64,000 bases of DNA. It comes from Thelephora terrestris (taxonomy: Eukaryota; Basidiomycota; Agaricomycetes; Thelephorales; Thelephoraceae). Numbering within the stretch: the stretch's first letter is position 1; each line of letters starts with the position of its first letter. Below, piece after piece: positions 47,479 through 59,708 of this stretch. The translations under genes and the position numbers were made by a program. Under the pieces are notes generated by a model, which was not told the origin of the DNA, did no database searches, and was given only the letters and a program-made list of their open reading frames with translations. The DNA is taken from contig WIUZ02000007.1 in assembly GCA_015956445.1 (NCBI GenBank), positions 1,240,001-1,304,000 on the forward strand. Reading direction: 5' to 3'.

Positions 47479-50400
47479 CTGTAGGCGCACGACCACTCCG
47501 GCGGTCAACGGTCAACACCGGGCCTGCCGCTGCCGTCCCGCGTCTCGGTCAACAGTCAACACCGAGACTGCCGATATTACAAAGCGGCGGTCAACAGTCA
47601 TCATGGGGGTGGGCGCCAATCCTGATTTTCGGCGCTTAACGATTTTTTTTCGATTTTTTTTTTCCCTCTCTGTTGTACAATAACATGGTAACCTACTGCC
47701 TATTGTCAGACTTGTTGCCAACAGGGCAGAACCATGTATATATAATATTTTTGGAGCTTGGTTTGAATTTGGTTCAAGCAAGACTCAGTAATGTGAAGAC
47801 TGGGCCATCATGTGGAGCATGGTTCTTCGGTTCAATTGAGGGCATATCAGAGAAAATGGAAATAGTGGGGTGGGTACAGGAGGCTATCTAATGGATACTA
47901 GATTAGGGATACTGTATGAGCACAGTCACTTAGGCAGTCATCTGCCATCACCAGACTACCAATGCTGCTGAGTGGTGGGGTTTGTAAGGTGAAGAGGAGA
48001 TATCACAGCAGGGTACAGAGTGTGAGGGTCATGAGGCACAAAGATGAGTTGTATGGCAACAGAGATCATAACACTAGAAGCACGAGAGGACATGAGAGGG
48101 ATAAACTGGGTGGTGAGGTACAAGGGGAGAATGGGAAGAGCATGTGGAGACTACTACAAAAAAGAAGTTGTATCTTACACACAACATTTGACCTATAATT
48201 ACAGGTTCATTCATAATTCCATTCCATCCACATCTTAGTGGCGTCCTTGATCAAGAAGTCTTTTCTTATGTATATGTCCAGATTGAATCCTGAGCCCCTG
48301 TCTTCAGTGTCTGATGCATCTGAATCATCCTTTTTGTCTGCATAGAGATCAGCAAGGGAATCTGCTGGGACTCTCTCAACAACATCTTGAACTGCTTCGT
48401 TGATCGTCTTGGATGAATCAATCTCATCATAGTAGACCCCTCCCCCATTCCCATCAGTATCCCCCTGATCTGTTTCTTCATCCCCACCGTCTGCCCTTTT
48501 GAGGCTCTTGTAGAACTCTGGATCTGTGCTGATCCGTTCAAAGAGAAGCCTTCGTGCTTCTCTACTAGTCAAACTCTCAAAGGAGAGGTTGAAGTTGCCC
48601 TGTCCAGTAGAACAAAGCTGGAAGGCCTATGGGTTTTATTAGATAAGTGTGATAAACTTGGAATACATTTAAATATCACCTTTTGAACAAGATCAGGGTT
48701 GTCAATTGCCTTATACCCATTCACCAGCCACTTGACAGACCGATTTCGAACTAGGGGAAGCCCTTTCTCAAATGTCACCATGCTTGGTTCAGTTCCCTGA
48801 GCCAGCTGTTCCATGGTGTTGTTGATAATGTCCTGAAGGGCAGAACGCCTGATTGCAAGCTTGAGAACTCGCTGAATCCCAACGTCACATGGCTGGAAAA
48901 GTCCTGTACAATTTGCTGGGACATAGTGAATTCTGATCCATGGGTAGGTGGTGTACATCCAGTGACGGAATTCCTCTGACCGATGGACAGACCAACAATC
49001 AATCTGCCAAATACAAGTCTGTCTGTGGTCTTCCCTATGGAGTTCAAAGTAGGGGACAAGGATGTGTTGGACATAGCTCTGCATGGTAGACAGTGTTGAC
49101 CAATGGTTGGCTCCTCCAGACTCAAAGCGGAATTTCAATGTCTTGGTGGCCTCCTGATAGTCAGGGGCATCAGGTGTTGGCAATGAACGAGAAGTGGTCC
49201 CAGCATAGACAGCCTGGAATGGTAGAACATCTCCACCCATTGAAATCCCCACAACAACTGTGAATCCCCGCTTCTCATCCTTTCCAACGACCTCAACTTG
49301 TTTTGACCCTATGGGAGCATATGTTTCCGAGGCACCAGCAGCATATATGACTAGTGTCTGGTCAGTGTTGACGGTGAGTTTGATGGAAACACCATCTTCA
49401 GAGATCGTGTGGACAAGGCGGAGGAAGGCGCTGGTAAGAATGTATGTGACACCATCTGGGACTTTCTTTCCAGGACGGGTAGATCGCCGAAGTGACCACT
49501 TCATTTCTTTATGAAGAAATTTTCGCACAAAAGATTCTCTACAATGGAAATGATCCCAAATGTAGCGATTGCGAACCTTGCAGACAACTGATGCCTCGAA
49601 GATCTGAGGGGCCCTTGCAGTGATGATGCCGATCATAACACCACAAATTGATGTAAGGCCAAGCCGGACAGAGGTTGCACGAAGTGAAGTGAGGGTGATT
49701 TTGATCTCAGAGAGCAAATCAGGATGATTGTTCTAATCTGCATCAGTAATATTTCTATACATCATGGGTGGAAGACTCACAAATACATTGAACCGTGTTT
49801 GATCACCGCCTGGAAGAAATCCCTTCTGAACCTCCAAAAGTGTTTTTTCTGACTAAACAATTTTGTTCTTCTGTGACTTGTCACGCCAATCACTAAGCCT
49901 CTGATGTGTGAGAAACCTGAACCATCTGTCCCGACCTTGAAGGGTTCGAATGAGTTCAGTGAGGTTTGGTTTCCCAATCTGTTCCTTGGCTGCTTGGTCA
50001 ATCATTGGCCAGAATGTTGGTGTCTTCCAGTTGATGTTCTGATTTTCTGCAGTATCATGTTTTGAAGGTTTGTATGGCTGACCAGCTTTTTCCTTGTCCT
50101 TACGCTTGAGTGCTGAGACAATGGCTTGCTTTGGACGTGAGGAAGTGGCAACTTCCAACCGAGTTGGGGCATCAATATCAGGTGTAGATGCTTTCTAAAG
50201 AGATATGAGTTTGAGACCAACATTATTCAACACAAGGGACTTACAGAGGGAACTGGTTTTTCTGCCCTGAGCCTACTCCTCCGCTTGCTCTGAGAAACTC
50301 TGTATTGTTCACGCCTACGGGCTTTTTTGTGAAGCTGTTCTGCATCTTCCTTCTTTTTCTGTTTCTCATATTCTTCTCTATCCTTCTCTGCATCCTCTCG

Positions 50401-52944
50401 CTTTCTCTTCCGCCACCTTGCATGGAATTCATCAGATGGGATTTTTGAGAAGAAATCAAGTAGGCTGGGTTGTTTTGCTGCCTTAGTAGAAGAGGGAAGG
50501 AGGACTTCAGATTCCGAAGCCCATGCAGAGCTGGATTCTGATGGAAAAGCAGATGTGGGAGGCTCATCAACAGGTGAGTCATAGGGGTTGGGACTGGCAG
50601 AAGAATTGTTGGAATTGTTGAGTGAGTTCTCAGCAAACCAACTGGAGATGGGTGAGGGGTGACTTGGAGAGTGTGTATCTTCACTAGTAGAGAGCTCATG
50701 GGGAGTGGACTCCTCAAGCTGAGGGTAGTAGAATGAGATCTGGGAAGGGGGGTCAACCACCACTTCCTGTGATGGAGGAACCAGAGGAGTGTTTGGTAGT
50801 GGTTGGATAAAGACAGGAGGGGAGATAGTGGAGAGGCTGAATGGGGTTGTTGTATTATTGCTTGCAGTCTGCCACATTCAGTTAGCTATATTTATATAGA
50901 GATATTTCGAATGAGGATATACTCACAGCACCTGCTTGAAGAAGTTCCAATGCAATTTCCAACCGATAATGTGCCAGGGAGGGAGGATCAGGTTGCAGAA
51001 GAGGGATGTCTTGTGGAAGGGAGTAGTGTCCAACGGCATTGAGTGCAAAGAGACCACATGAGTTAGGGTCTGCTTGAATCATTGTTTCCAATGGATATAT
51101 GGAAATATCTGACTCTGGGATCATCTGTCCAGACCGACTAAGCATGTGACGTATCCACCACCGGAAACGAAGAGCCTTGTCAGATGGTATAGGATTTCCA
51201 AGAGAATCCCCATAGAGGATTCTTGGTGGACGGAAATTGACAACCAGCGATGTCCAATGGTTGGGAAGGTGTAGACACCCTGCAACACTATCAACAAGGC
51301 CATTGATGATATTGTTCTCAACCTTGAGAAACTGTTTCCGCTTATCTTTTGTATTTCCACTGGGCACACTCCCATTGTATGCCTTGATGATAGAATCAAT
51401 GTCTGTAACAGGAAGAAATACATGGCGGCCAGAAGCCTCGGTCCCATTGCGATCACGGTAGTTGTTGGAGATTTTCATGAGGCCATAGTCAATATGAAAA
51501 TCGCTAAGCCATGAGTCTGTGAGAATGGACACCATGTCGTGAACTGTACACCGTCTCCCGTTCCATGGAAAGAGTGTTAAGCCTGCCACCACTTGGTCAC
51601 TGATCCCAGCCAGTAACTCTGACTGTGAGTTTTCCCTCAGCCACACCAGCGCCCTCTTCCAATCATGGCGATAGATTACTGCACGACCAATCTCTCTCCA
51701 ATAGTCTAGCACCCAGGTGGGGAACCTGACTTGGTTGCCAGATGGATTAACCAGGGTGAAGGAATGGATGGGGGGTGAGGCAGCCTTGATGGCAGCCTTG
51801 TAGTGGTCAATGAGTTGCCGTGATGGAGGGCCAAGCTGGAGGAGGATCTCTGGGTCAAAATCCATAACTCCTTCTCTGTGCAAAAGGTGGCCAAGGTTGG
51901 CATAGGTGTAATAGAGCATGGGTGGCGGTGGGTATCTTGTAAACTGGAAGAGGTGGGGGACAGACAATCCATCTGGCAGTATCCAACTTCGTTTGATATC
52001 CTCTGGTAAGAAGACATCCACAGTGAGATCAATGATCTCAGATGACATATTGGAGGCAGGGTGTGGGGGGTAAGGATGTGTGGGGGGGTATGGGTGTGTG
52101 ATGGTAAGGATATGGGTGGTTTGGACAGTGCAGAATGCTGGGGGGTGAGATGTGCTGCACTAAAGGAAGATTAGCTGATATTCTGCTCGTATTTGTCAAT
52201 GGATGGGGCCATACAATGTCTCCAAGGCTGCACAAGGGTTGGTAGGAGGGCCAGGAAGCACCAGACTACACAAGGTGTGTGGGTTTTGACTGGATGAGCA
52301 GAGATCACAGTTGTCAAGCAGAAGAAGAGCAACAGTGATGTCAAGCAGAGTTGAAGGGCTCAGTTCCAGCCAATAGATGTGGGTTTTGAGCTTAGGACCA
52401 GAAAAGATAAGACAGAACAACACTGCAGGCTGGCAGTGTACAAGAGAGGAGCAGATTGTACGAGTTTTGAGCAGAAACTCGAGTTCTGGGTGATTTCTGC
52501 AATCGTTGTACCAGTTTTGAGTGGAGGACAAGTGATTTCTTCAAGGAGGTTGTCAGAGGAGGGCAAGAGGATGATGTTTCGCTCGAAAGTTGTGCGGCGA
52601 TAAGCGATCAACATCGGCGGTTGAGCAATCAGCAAGTGCTCGAATTTCGTGCAGTGTCCCTTGTATCATTTTAATTATTATTAATTATCTTAGCTAACAA
52701 TTAATTTAACACCCCCAGGGCTGCCAAATGCCCCTGCCTCTGCCAGCAAGCCACTTGAACATCGCCAGTGACGAGGAACCACCCAAGGAGGCCGCGTCAT
52801 CACGGTCGGGTCTGCCACCAGGGCCGCGTCATCGCCTCGAAACCTGCCAGCTAAACCGGCAGGTCAACAGTCAACACCAGGGTTGCCGGCGCCTGTCAAC
52901 ACCCTCGGCAACTTCCGGTCGCCGGAGTGGTCGTGCGGTTACAG
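47479..52944 (-). mobile_element. Ulp1/DDE DNA transposon, left copy
   Basis: The outer end starts CTGTAGGCGCACGACCACTC; the inner end, reversed, starts CTGTAACCGCACGACCACTC. That is a 25-bp terminal inverted repeat with two mismatches. TA stands outside both ends (47477-47478 and 52945-52946). GGTCAACRGTCAACACC repeats lie just inside both ends (about 47507, 47547, 47590, 52860), probably transposase-binding sites. One gene, on the - strand. Confidence 0.8.
48207..52048 (-). CDS. fused Ulp1-type protease / DDE transposase, left copy
   Basis: Mirror image of the gene at 55137-58978, with exons 50927-52048, 50245-50868, 49781-50194, 48680-49732 and 48207-48626. The products differ at one residue that I can see: Pro here, Thr in the right copy, in the basic region RAEK(P/T)VPS. 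The same in-frame TAG (49853-49855, - strand) interrupts the third exon in both copies. Domain description is under the right copy. Confidence 0.7.
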
Positions 52945-54240
52945 TATTTTTTCGATTGCTCTTTTATTTTTTTGCGCTGGCCTTGCTCGGCCTCCAGCAG
53001 GTCAACCACCCAACGTGTCCGCTCGATTTTTATGGCGTTGTAATGGGGCTGCCGAGTACTTTTAGGTGACGATGAGGTCTTCATCAGCAACATGGAATTT
53101 TACTTATTTCAGACTTGTTTCAGCCTTTTCCGACTTTTTTTGCCTTTTCCGTAACCTTTAGACTTATTTTCTAACTTCTATAAGTTTATGTCCTAAGCGC
53201 CCTGCCATTTATACCACAAAATCTGTCAGATTTGGCTGGTGGGAAAAATAAGTTGATTTCCCTTTTGCTGATGTTTTTAAAATTCGAAGTTTTAAATTTC
53301 ACAATTGTCCGACTTATTCTGCGTTCATCTCCTCAACACTTTTGTTTTTCCGCTTCGGGTTTTTTTCAGCGGTATCTGGGAGGTTCACACCATCTTTCTA
53401 CGTTGAGGTTTTGAGAAACTCTCGTCTTCCATCTGACAGCCGCAAGGCTGTTGCAATGTTGATCAAAAGGGTGGGGATATCATGTATTCCCATGGATTGA
53501 AGGGGGTAAAACATCGTGTATAAGGGAATCATGAATTATCCTGCATTCACCTGTAAGATATCTCATTTGGTTTCAGCGGTGGGATTTGTCGTGAGTAATT
53601 GCGATTAGCGCCAACTACGGATAACGTGACCTGCTGGGTTTCGCGGATCAATGTCACATCACTGTCACTGTCAGGCCGCAGAGCCCAGGCCCGCAGCCTG
53701 CCGGGTCACGTGACCTAGAACCAGTGCCGGCCACCTGCCTCCCACGATAGCCTCGTTACACCTTGAAAATTAAAAACCTCAACGTAGAAAGATGGTGTGA
53801 ACCTCCCAGATACCGCTGAAAAAAACCCGAAGCGGAAAAACAAAAGTGTTGAGGAGATGAACGCAGAATAAGTCGGACAATTGTGAAATTTAAAACTTCG
53901 AATTTTAAAAACATCAGCAAAAGGGAAATCAACTTATTTTTCCCACCAGCCAAATCTGACAGATTTTGTGGTATAAATGGCAGGGCGCTTAGGACATAAA
54001 CTTATAGAAGTTAGAAAATAAGTCTAAAGGTTACGGAAAAGGCAAAAAAAGTCGGAAAAGGCTGAAACAAGTCTGAAATAAGTAAAATTCCATGTTGCTG
54101 ATGAAGACCTCATCGTCACCTAAAAGTACTCGGCAGCCCCATTACAACGCCATAAAAATCGAGCGGACACGTTGGGTGGTTGACCTGCTGGAGGCCGAGC
54201 AAGGCCAGCGCAAAAAAATAAAAGAGCAATCGAAAAAATA
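52945..54240. other. centre of the palindrome: two 468-bp flanks and a 360-bp spacer
   Basis: 52945-53412 and 53773-54240 are inverted copies of non-transposon DNA, AT-rich, with repeated ACTTATTT / GACTTATT strings and a run TTTTTAAAATTCGAAGTTTTAAA near the inner edge (a small palindrome around TTCGAA). The spacer 53413-53772 contains no gene; it has GGTCACGTGACC-like sequence (CGGGTCACGTGACCTAG, about 53702). ACTTATTT strings also occur near 62960-63040, beside the Plavaka-type gene, so the flank may come from another transposon. Confidence 0.6.
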
Positions 54241-57200
54241 CTGTAACCGCACGACCACTCCGGCGACCGGAAGTTGCCGAGGGTGTTGACAGGCGCCGGC
54301 AACCCTGGTGTTGACTGTTGACCTGCCGGTTTAGCTGGCAGGTTTCGAGGCGATGACGCGGCCCTGGTGGCAGACCCGACCGTGATGACGCGGCCTCCTT
54401 GGGTGGTTCCTCGTCACTGGCGATGTTCAAGTGGCTTGCTGGCAGAGGCAGGGGCATTTGGCAGCCCTGGGGGTGTTAAATTAATTGTTAGCTAAGATAA
54501 TTAATAATAATTAAAATGATACAAGGGACACTGCACGAAATTCGAGCACTTGCTGATTGCTCAACCGCCGATGTTGATCGCTTATCGCCGCACAACTTTC
54601 GAGCGAAACATCATCCTCTTGCCCTCCTCTGACAACCTCCTTGAAGAAATCACTTGTCCTCCACTCAAAACTGGTACAACGATTGCAGAAATCACCCAGA
54701 ACTCGAGTTTCTGCTCAAAACTCGTACAATCTGCTCCTCTCTTGTACACTGCCAGCCTGCAGTGTTGTTCTGTCTTATCTTTTCTGGTCCTAAGCTCAAA
54801 ACCCACATCTATTGGCTGGAACTGAGCCCTTCAACTCTGCTTGACATCACTGTTGCTCTTCTTCTGCTTGACAACTGTGATCTCTGCTCATCCAGTCAAA
54901 ACCCACACACCTTGTGTAGTCTGGTGCTTCCTGGCCCTCCTACCAACCCTTGTGCAGCCTTGGAGACATTGTATGGCCCCATCCATTGACAAATACGAGC
55001 AGAATATCAGCTAATCTTCCTTTAGTGCAGCACATCTCACCCCCCAGCATTCTGCACTGTCCAAACCACCCATATCCTTACCATCACACACCCATACCCC
55101 CCCACACATCCTTACCCCCCACACCCTGCCTCCAATATGTCATCTGAGATCATTGATCTCACTGTGGATGTCTTCTTACCAGAGGATATCAAACGAAGTT
55201 GGATACTGCCAGATGGATTGTCTGTCCCCCACCTCTTCCAGTTTACAAGATACCCACCGCCACCCATGCTCTATTACACCTATGCCAACCTTGGCCACCT
55301 TTTGCACAGAGAAGGAGTTATGGATTTTGACCCAGAGATCCTCCTCCAGCTTGGCCCTCCATCACGGCAACTCATTGACCACTACAAGGCTGCCATCAAG
55401 GCTGCCTCACCCCCCATCCATTCCTTCACCCTGGTTAATCCATCTGGCAACCAAGTCAGGTTCCCCACCTGGGTGCTAGACTATTGGAGAGAGATTGGTC
55501 GTGCAGTAATCTATCGCCATGATTGGAAGAGGGCGCTGGTGTGGCTGAGGGAAAACTCACAGTCAGAGTTACTGGCTGGGATCAGTGACCAAGTGGTGGC
55601 AGGCTTAACACTCTTTCCATGGAACGGGAGACGGTGTACAGTTCACGACATGGTGTCCATTCTCACAGACTCATGGCTTAGCGATTTTCATATTGACTAT
55701 GGCCTCATGAAAATCTCCAACAACTACCGTGATCGCAATGGGACCGAGGCTTCTGGCCGCCATGTATTTCTTCCTGTTACAGACATTGATTCTATCATCA
55801 AGGCATACAATGGGAGTGTGCCCAGTGGAAATACAAAAGATAAGCGGAAACAGTTTCTCAAGGTTGAGAACAATATCATCAATGGCCTTGTTGATAGTGT
55901 TGCAGGGTGTCTACACCTTCCCAACCATTGGACATCGCTGGTTGTCAATTTCCGTCCACCAAGAATCCTCTATGGGGATTCTCTTGGAAATCCTATACCA
56001 TCTGACAAGGCTCTTCGTTTCCGGTGGTGGATACGTCACATGCTTAGTCGGTCTGGACAGATGATCCCAGAGTCAGATATTTCCATATATCCATTGGAAA
56101 CAATGATTCAAGCAGACCCTAACTCATGTGGTCTCTTTGCACTCAATGCCGTTGGACACTACTCCCTTCCACAAGACATCCCTCTTCTGCAACCTGATCC
56201 TCCCTCCCTGGCACATTATCGGTTGGAAATTGCATTGGAACTTCTTCAAGCAGGTGCTGTGAGTATATCCTCATTCGAAATATCTCTATATAAATATAGC
56301 TAACTGAATGTGGCAGACTGCAAGCAATAATACAACAACCCCATTCAGCCTCTCCACTATCTCCCCTCCTGTCTTTATCCAACCACTACCAAACACTCCT
56401 CTGGTTCCTCCATCACAGGAAGTGGTGGTTGACCCCCCTTCCCAGATCTCATTCTACTACCCTCAGCTTGAGGAGTCCACTCCCCATGAGCTCTCTACTA
56501 GTGAAGATACACACTCTCCAAGTCACCCCTCACCCATCTCCAGTTGGTTTGCTGAGAACTCACTCAACAATTCCAACAATTCTTCTGCCAGTCCCAACCC
56601 CTATGACTCACCTGTTGATGAGCCTCCCACATCTGCTTTTCCATCAGAATCCAGCTCTGCATGGGCTTCGGAATCTGAAGTCCTCCTTCCCTCTTCTACT
56701 AAGGCAGCAAAACAACCCAGCCTACTTGATTTCTTCTCAAAAATCCCATCTGATGAATTCCATGCAAGGTGGCGGAAGAGAAAGCGAGAGGATGCAGAGA
56801 AGGATAGAGAAGAATATGAGAAACAGAAAAAGAAGGAAGATGCAGAACAGCTTCACAAAAAAGCCCGTAGGCGTGAACAATACAGAGTTTCTCAGAGCAA
56901 GCGGAGGAGTAGGCTCAGGGCAGAAAAAACAGTTCCCTCTGTAAGTCCCTTGTGTTGAATAATGTTGGTCTCAAACTCATATCTCTTTAGAAAGCATCTA
57001 CACCTGATATTGATGCCCCAACTCGGTTGGAAGTTGCCACTTCCTCACGTCCAAAGCAAGCCATTGTCTCAGCACTCAAGCGTAAGGACAAGGAAAAAGC
57101 TGGTCAGCCATACAAACCTTCAAAACATGATACTGCAGAAAATCAGAACATCAACTGGAAGACACCAACATTCTGGCCAATGATTGACCAAGCAGCCAAG

Positions 57201-59706
57201 GAACAGATTGGGAAACCAAACCTCACTGAACTCATTCGAACCCTTCAAGGTCGGGACAGATGGTTCAGGTTTCTCACACATCAGAGGCTTAGTGATTGGC
57301 GTGACAAGTCACAGAAGAACAAAATTGTTTAGTCAGAAAAAACACTTTTGGAGGTTCAGAAGGGATTTCTTCCAGGCGGTGATCAAACACGGTTCAATGT
57401 ATTTGTGAGTCTTCCACCCATGATGTATAGAAATATTACTGATGCAGATTAGAACAATCATCCTGATTTGCTCTCTGAGATCAAAATCACCCTCACTTCA
57501 CTTCGTGCAACCTCTGTCCGGCTTGGCCTTACATCAATTTGTGGTGTTATGATCGGCATCATCACTGCAAGGGCCCCTCAGATCTTCGAGGCATCAGTTG
57601 TCTGCAAGGTTCGCAATCGCTACATTTGGGATCATTTCCATTGTAGAGAATCTTTTGTGCGAAAATTTCTTCATAAAGAAATGAAGTGGTCACTTCGGCG
57701 ATCTACCCGTCCTGGAAAGAAAGTCCCAGATGGTGTCACATACATTCTTACCAGCGCCTTCCTCCGCCTTGTCCACACGATCTCTGAAGATGGTGTTTCC
57801 ATCAAACTCACCGTCAACACTGACCAGACACTAGTCATATATGCTGCTGGTGCCTCGGAAACATATGCTCCCATAGGGTCAAAACAAGTTGAGGTCGTTG
57901 GAAAGGATGAGAAGCGGGGATTCACAGTTGTTGTGGGGATTTCAATGGGTGGAGATGTTCTACCATTCCAGGCTGTCTATGCTGGGACCACTTCTCGTTC
58001 ATTGCCAACACCTGATGCCCCTGACTATCAGGAGGCCACCAAGACATTGAAATTCCGCTTTGAGTCTGGAGGAGCCAACCATTGGTCAACACTGTCTACC
58101 ATGCAGAGCTATGTCCAACACATCCTTGTCCCCTACTTTGAACTCCATAGGGAAGACCACAGACAGACTTGTATTTGGCAGATTGATTGTTGGTCTGTCC
58201 ATCGGTCAGAGGAATTCCGTCACTGGATGTACACCACCTACCCATGGATCAGAATTCACTATGTCCCAGCAAATTGTACAGGACTTTTCCAGCCATGTGA
58301 CGTTGGGATTCAGCGAGTTCTCAAGCTTGCAATCAGGCGTTCTGCCCTTCAGGACATTATCAACAACACCATGGAACAGCTGGCTCAGGGAACTGAACCA
58401 AGCATGGTGACATTTGAGAAAGGGCTTCCCCTAGTTCGAAATCGGTCTGTCAAGTGGCTGGTGAATGGGTATAAGGCAATTGACAACCCTGATCTTGTTC
58501 AAAAGGTGATATTTAAATGTATTCCAAGTTTATCACACTTATCTAATAAAACCCATAGGCCTTCCAGCTTTGTTCTACTGGACAGGGCAACTTCAACCTC
58601 TCCTTTGAGAGTTTGACTAGTAGAGAAGCACGAAGGCTTCTCTTTGAACGGATCAGCACAGATCCAGAGTTCTACAAGAGCCTCAAAAGGGCAGACGGTG
58701 GGGATGAAGAAACAGATCAGGGGGATACTGATGGGAATGGGGGAGGGGTCTACTATGATGAGATTGATTCATCCAAGACGATCAACGAAGCAGTTCAAGA
58801 TGTTGTTGAGAGAGTCCCAGCAGATTCCCTTGCTGATCTCTATGCAGACAAAAAGGATGATTCAGATGCATCAGACACTGAAGACAGGGGCTCAGGATTC
58901 AATCTGGACATATACATAAGAAAAGACTTCTTGATCAAGGACGCCACTAAGATGTGGATGGAATGGAATTATGAATGAACCTGTAATTATAGGTCAAATG
59001 TTGTGTGTAAGATACAACTTCTTTTTTGTAGTAGTCTCCACATGCTCTTCCCATTCTCCCCTTGTACCTCACCACCCAGTTTATCCCTCTCATGTCCTCT
59101 CGTGCTTCTAGTGTTATGATCTCTGTTGCCATACAACTCATCTTTGTGCCTCATGACCCTCACACTCTGTACCCTGCTGTGATATCTCCTCTTCACCTTA
59201 CAAACCCCACCACTCAGCAGCATTGGTAGTCTGGTGATGGCAGATGACTGCCTAAGTGACTGTGCTCATACAGTATCCCTAATCTAGTATCCATTAGATA
59301 GCCTCCTGTACCCACCCCACTATTTCCATTTTCTCTGATATGCCCTCAATTGAACCGAAGAACCATGCTCCACATGATGGCCCAGTCTTCACATTACTGA
59401 GTCTTGCTTGAACCAAATTCAAACCAAGCTCCAAAAATATTATATATACATGGTTCTGCCCTGTTGGCAACAAGTCTGACAATAGGCAGTAGGTTACCAT
59501 GTTATTGTACAACAGAGAGGGAAAAAAAAAATCGAAAAAAAATCGTTAAGCGCCGAAAATCAGGATTGGCGCCCACCCCCATGATGACTGTTGACCGCCG
59601 CTTTGTAATATCGGCAGTCTCGGTGTTGACTGTTGACCGAGACGCGGGACGGCAGCGGCAGGCCCGGTGTTGACCGTTGACCGCCGGAGTGGTCGTGCGC
59701 CTACAG
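54241..59706 (+). mobile_element. Ulp1/DDE DNA transposon, right copy
   Basis: Same element as 47479-52944, inverted. The inner end begins CTGTAACCGCACGACCACTC after TA (54239-54240); the outer end closes GTGGTCGTGCGCCTACAG before TA (59707-59708). Confidence 0.8.
55137..58978 (+). CDS. fused Ulp1-type protease / DDE transposase, right copy
   Basis: Five exons (55137-56258, 56317-56940, 56991-57404, 57453-58505, 58559-58978), all in phase 0, total 1,211 codons with one in-frame TAG at 57330-57332. Residues 1-374 are a Ulp1/C48 cysteine protease with the full set: His264 (PNHWTSLVV), Asp281 (YGDSLG), Gln325 and Cys331 (DPNSCGLFALNAVGHY). A serine-rich linker and a lysine/arginine-rich coiled segment (EEYEKQKKKEDAEQLHKKA) follow, then a presumed helix-turn-helix region (FWPMIDQAAKEQIGKPNLTE), then a DDE_1-like nuclease: NTDQT (57822), QIDCWSVH (58185) and LFQPCDVGIQR (58299), with 37 residues between the second and third Asp. 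The C-terminus is acidic. The TAG stands where W would fit, so the transposase half may be dead unless read through or spliced around. The fusion may instead be two genes. Confidence 0.7.
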
Positions 59707-59708
59707 TA

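Larger units (their letters stand above)
47479..59706. mobile_element. palindromic composite DNA transposon, 12,228 bp
   Basis: Two arms of exactly 5,934 bp (47479-53412 and 53773-59706) are inverted copies without a single indel; the one difference that I noticed is G at 50256 against the base pairing with 56929. Each arm is a complete 5,466-bp transposon plus 468 bp of other DNA. The 360-bp spacer (53413-53772) is unique. TA borders both outer ends (47477-47478, 59707-59708) and the outer flanks are unrelated (ACCATTCAAA against TGAGTGATCG). The outer ends are therefore the insertion boundaries of the whole structure. The simplest readings are transposition of a composite, or alternative transposition between sister copies that carried flank along. 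Near-identity means a very recent origin or ongoing gene conversion. Confidence 0.85.

Noticed and set aside
47479-59706. Polinton-like or LTR-type reading of the large inverted arms, because of the Ulp1-type protease and long terminal copies
   Set aside because: No DNA polymerase, integrase, capsid or reverse transcriptase frames are present. The termini are short inverted repeats next to TA, and the nuclease is DDE_1-like. It is a plain DNA transposon.
47479-59706. Simple chimeric-read artefact as the cause of the palindrome
   Set aside because: A fold-back artefact would repeat the same outer flank on both sides. The outer flanks differ and the symmetry stops at transposon ends. It is kept as a point to check rather than excluded.
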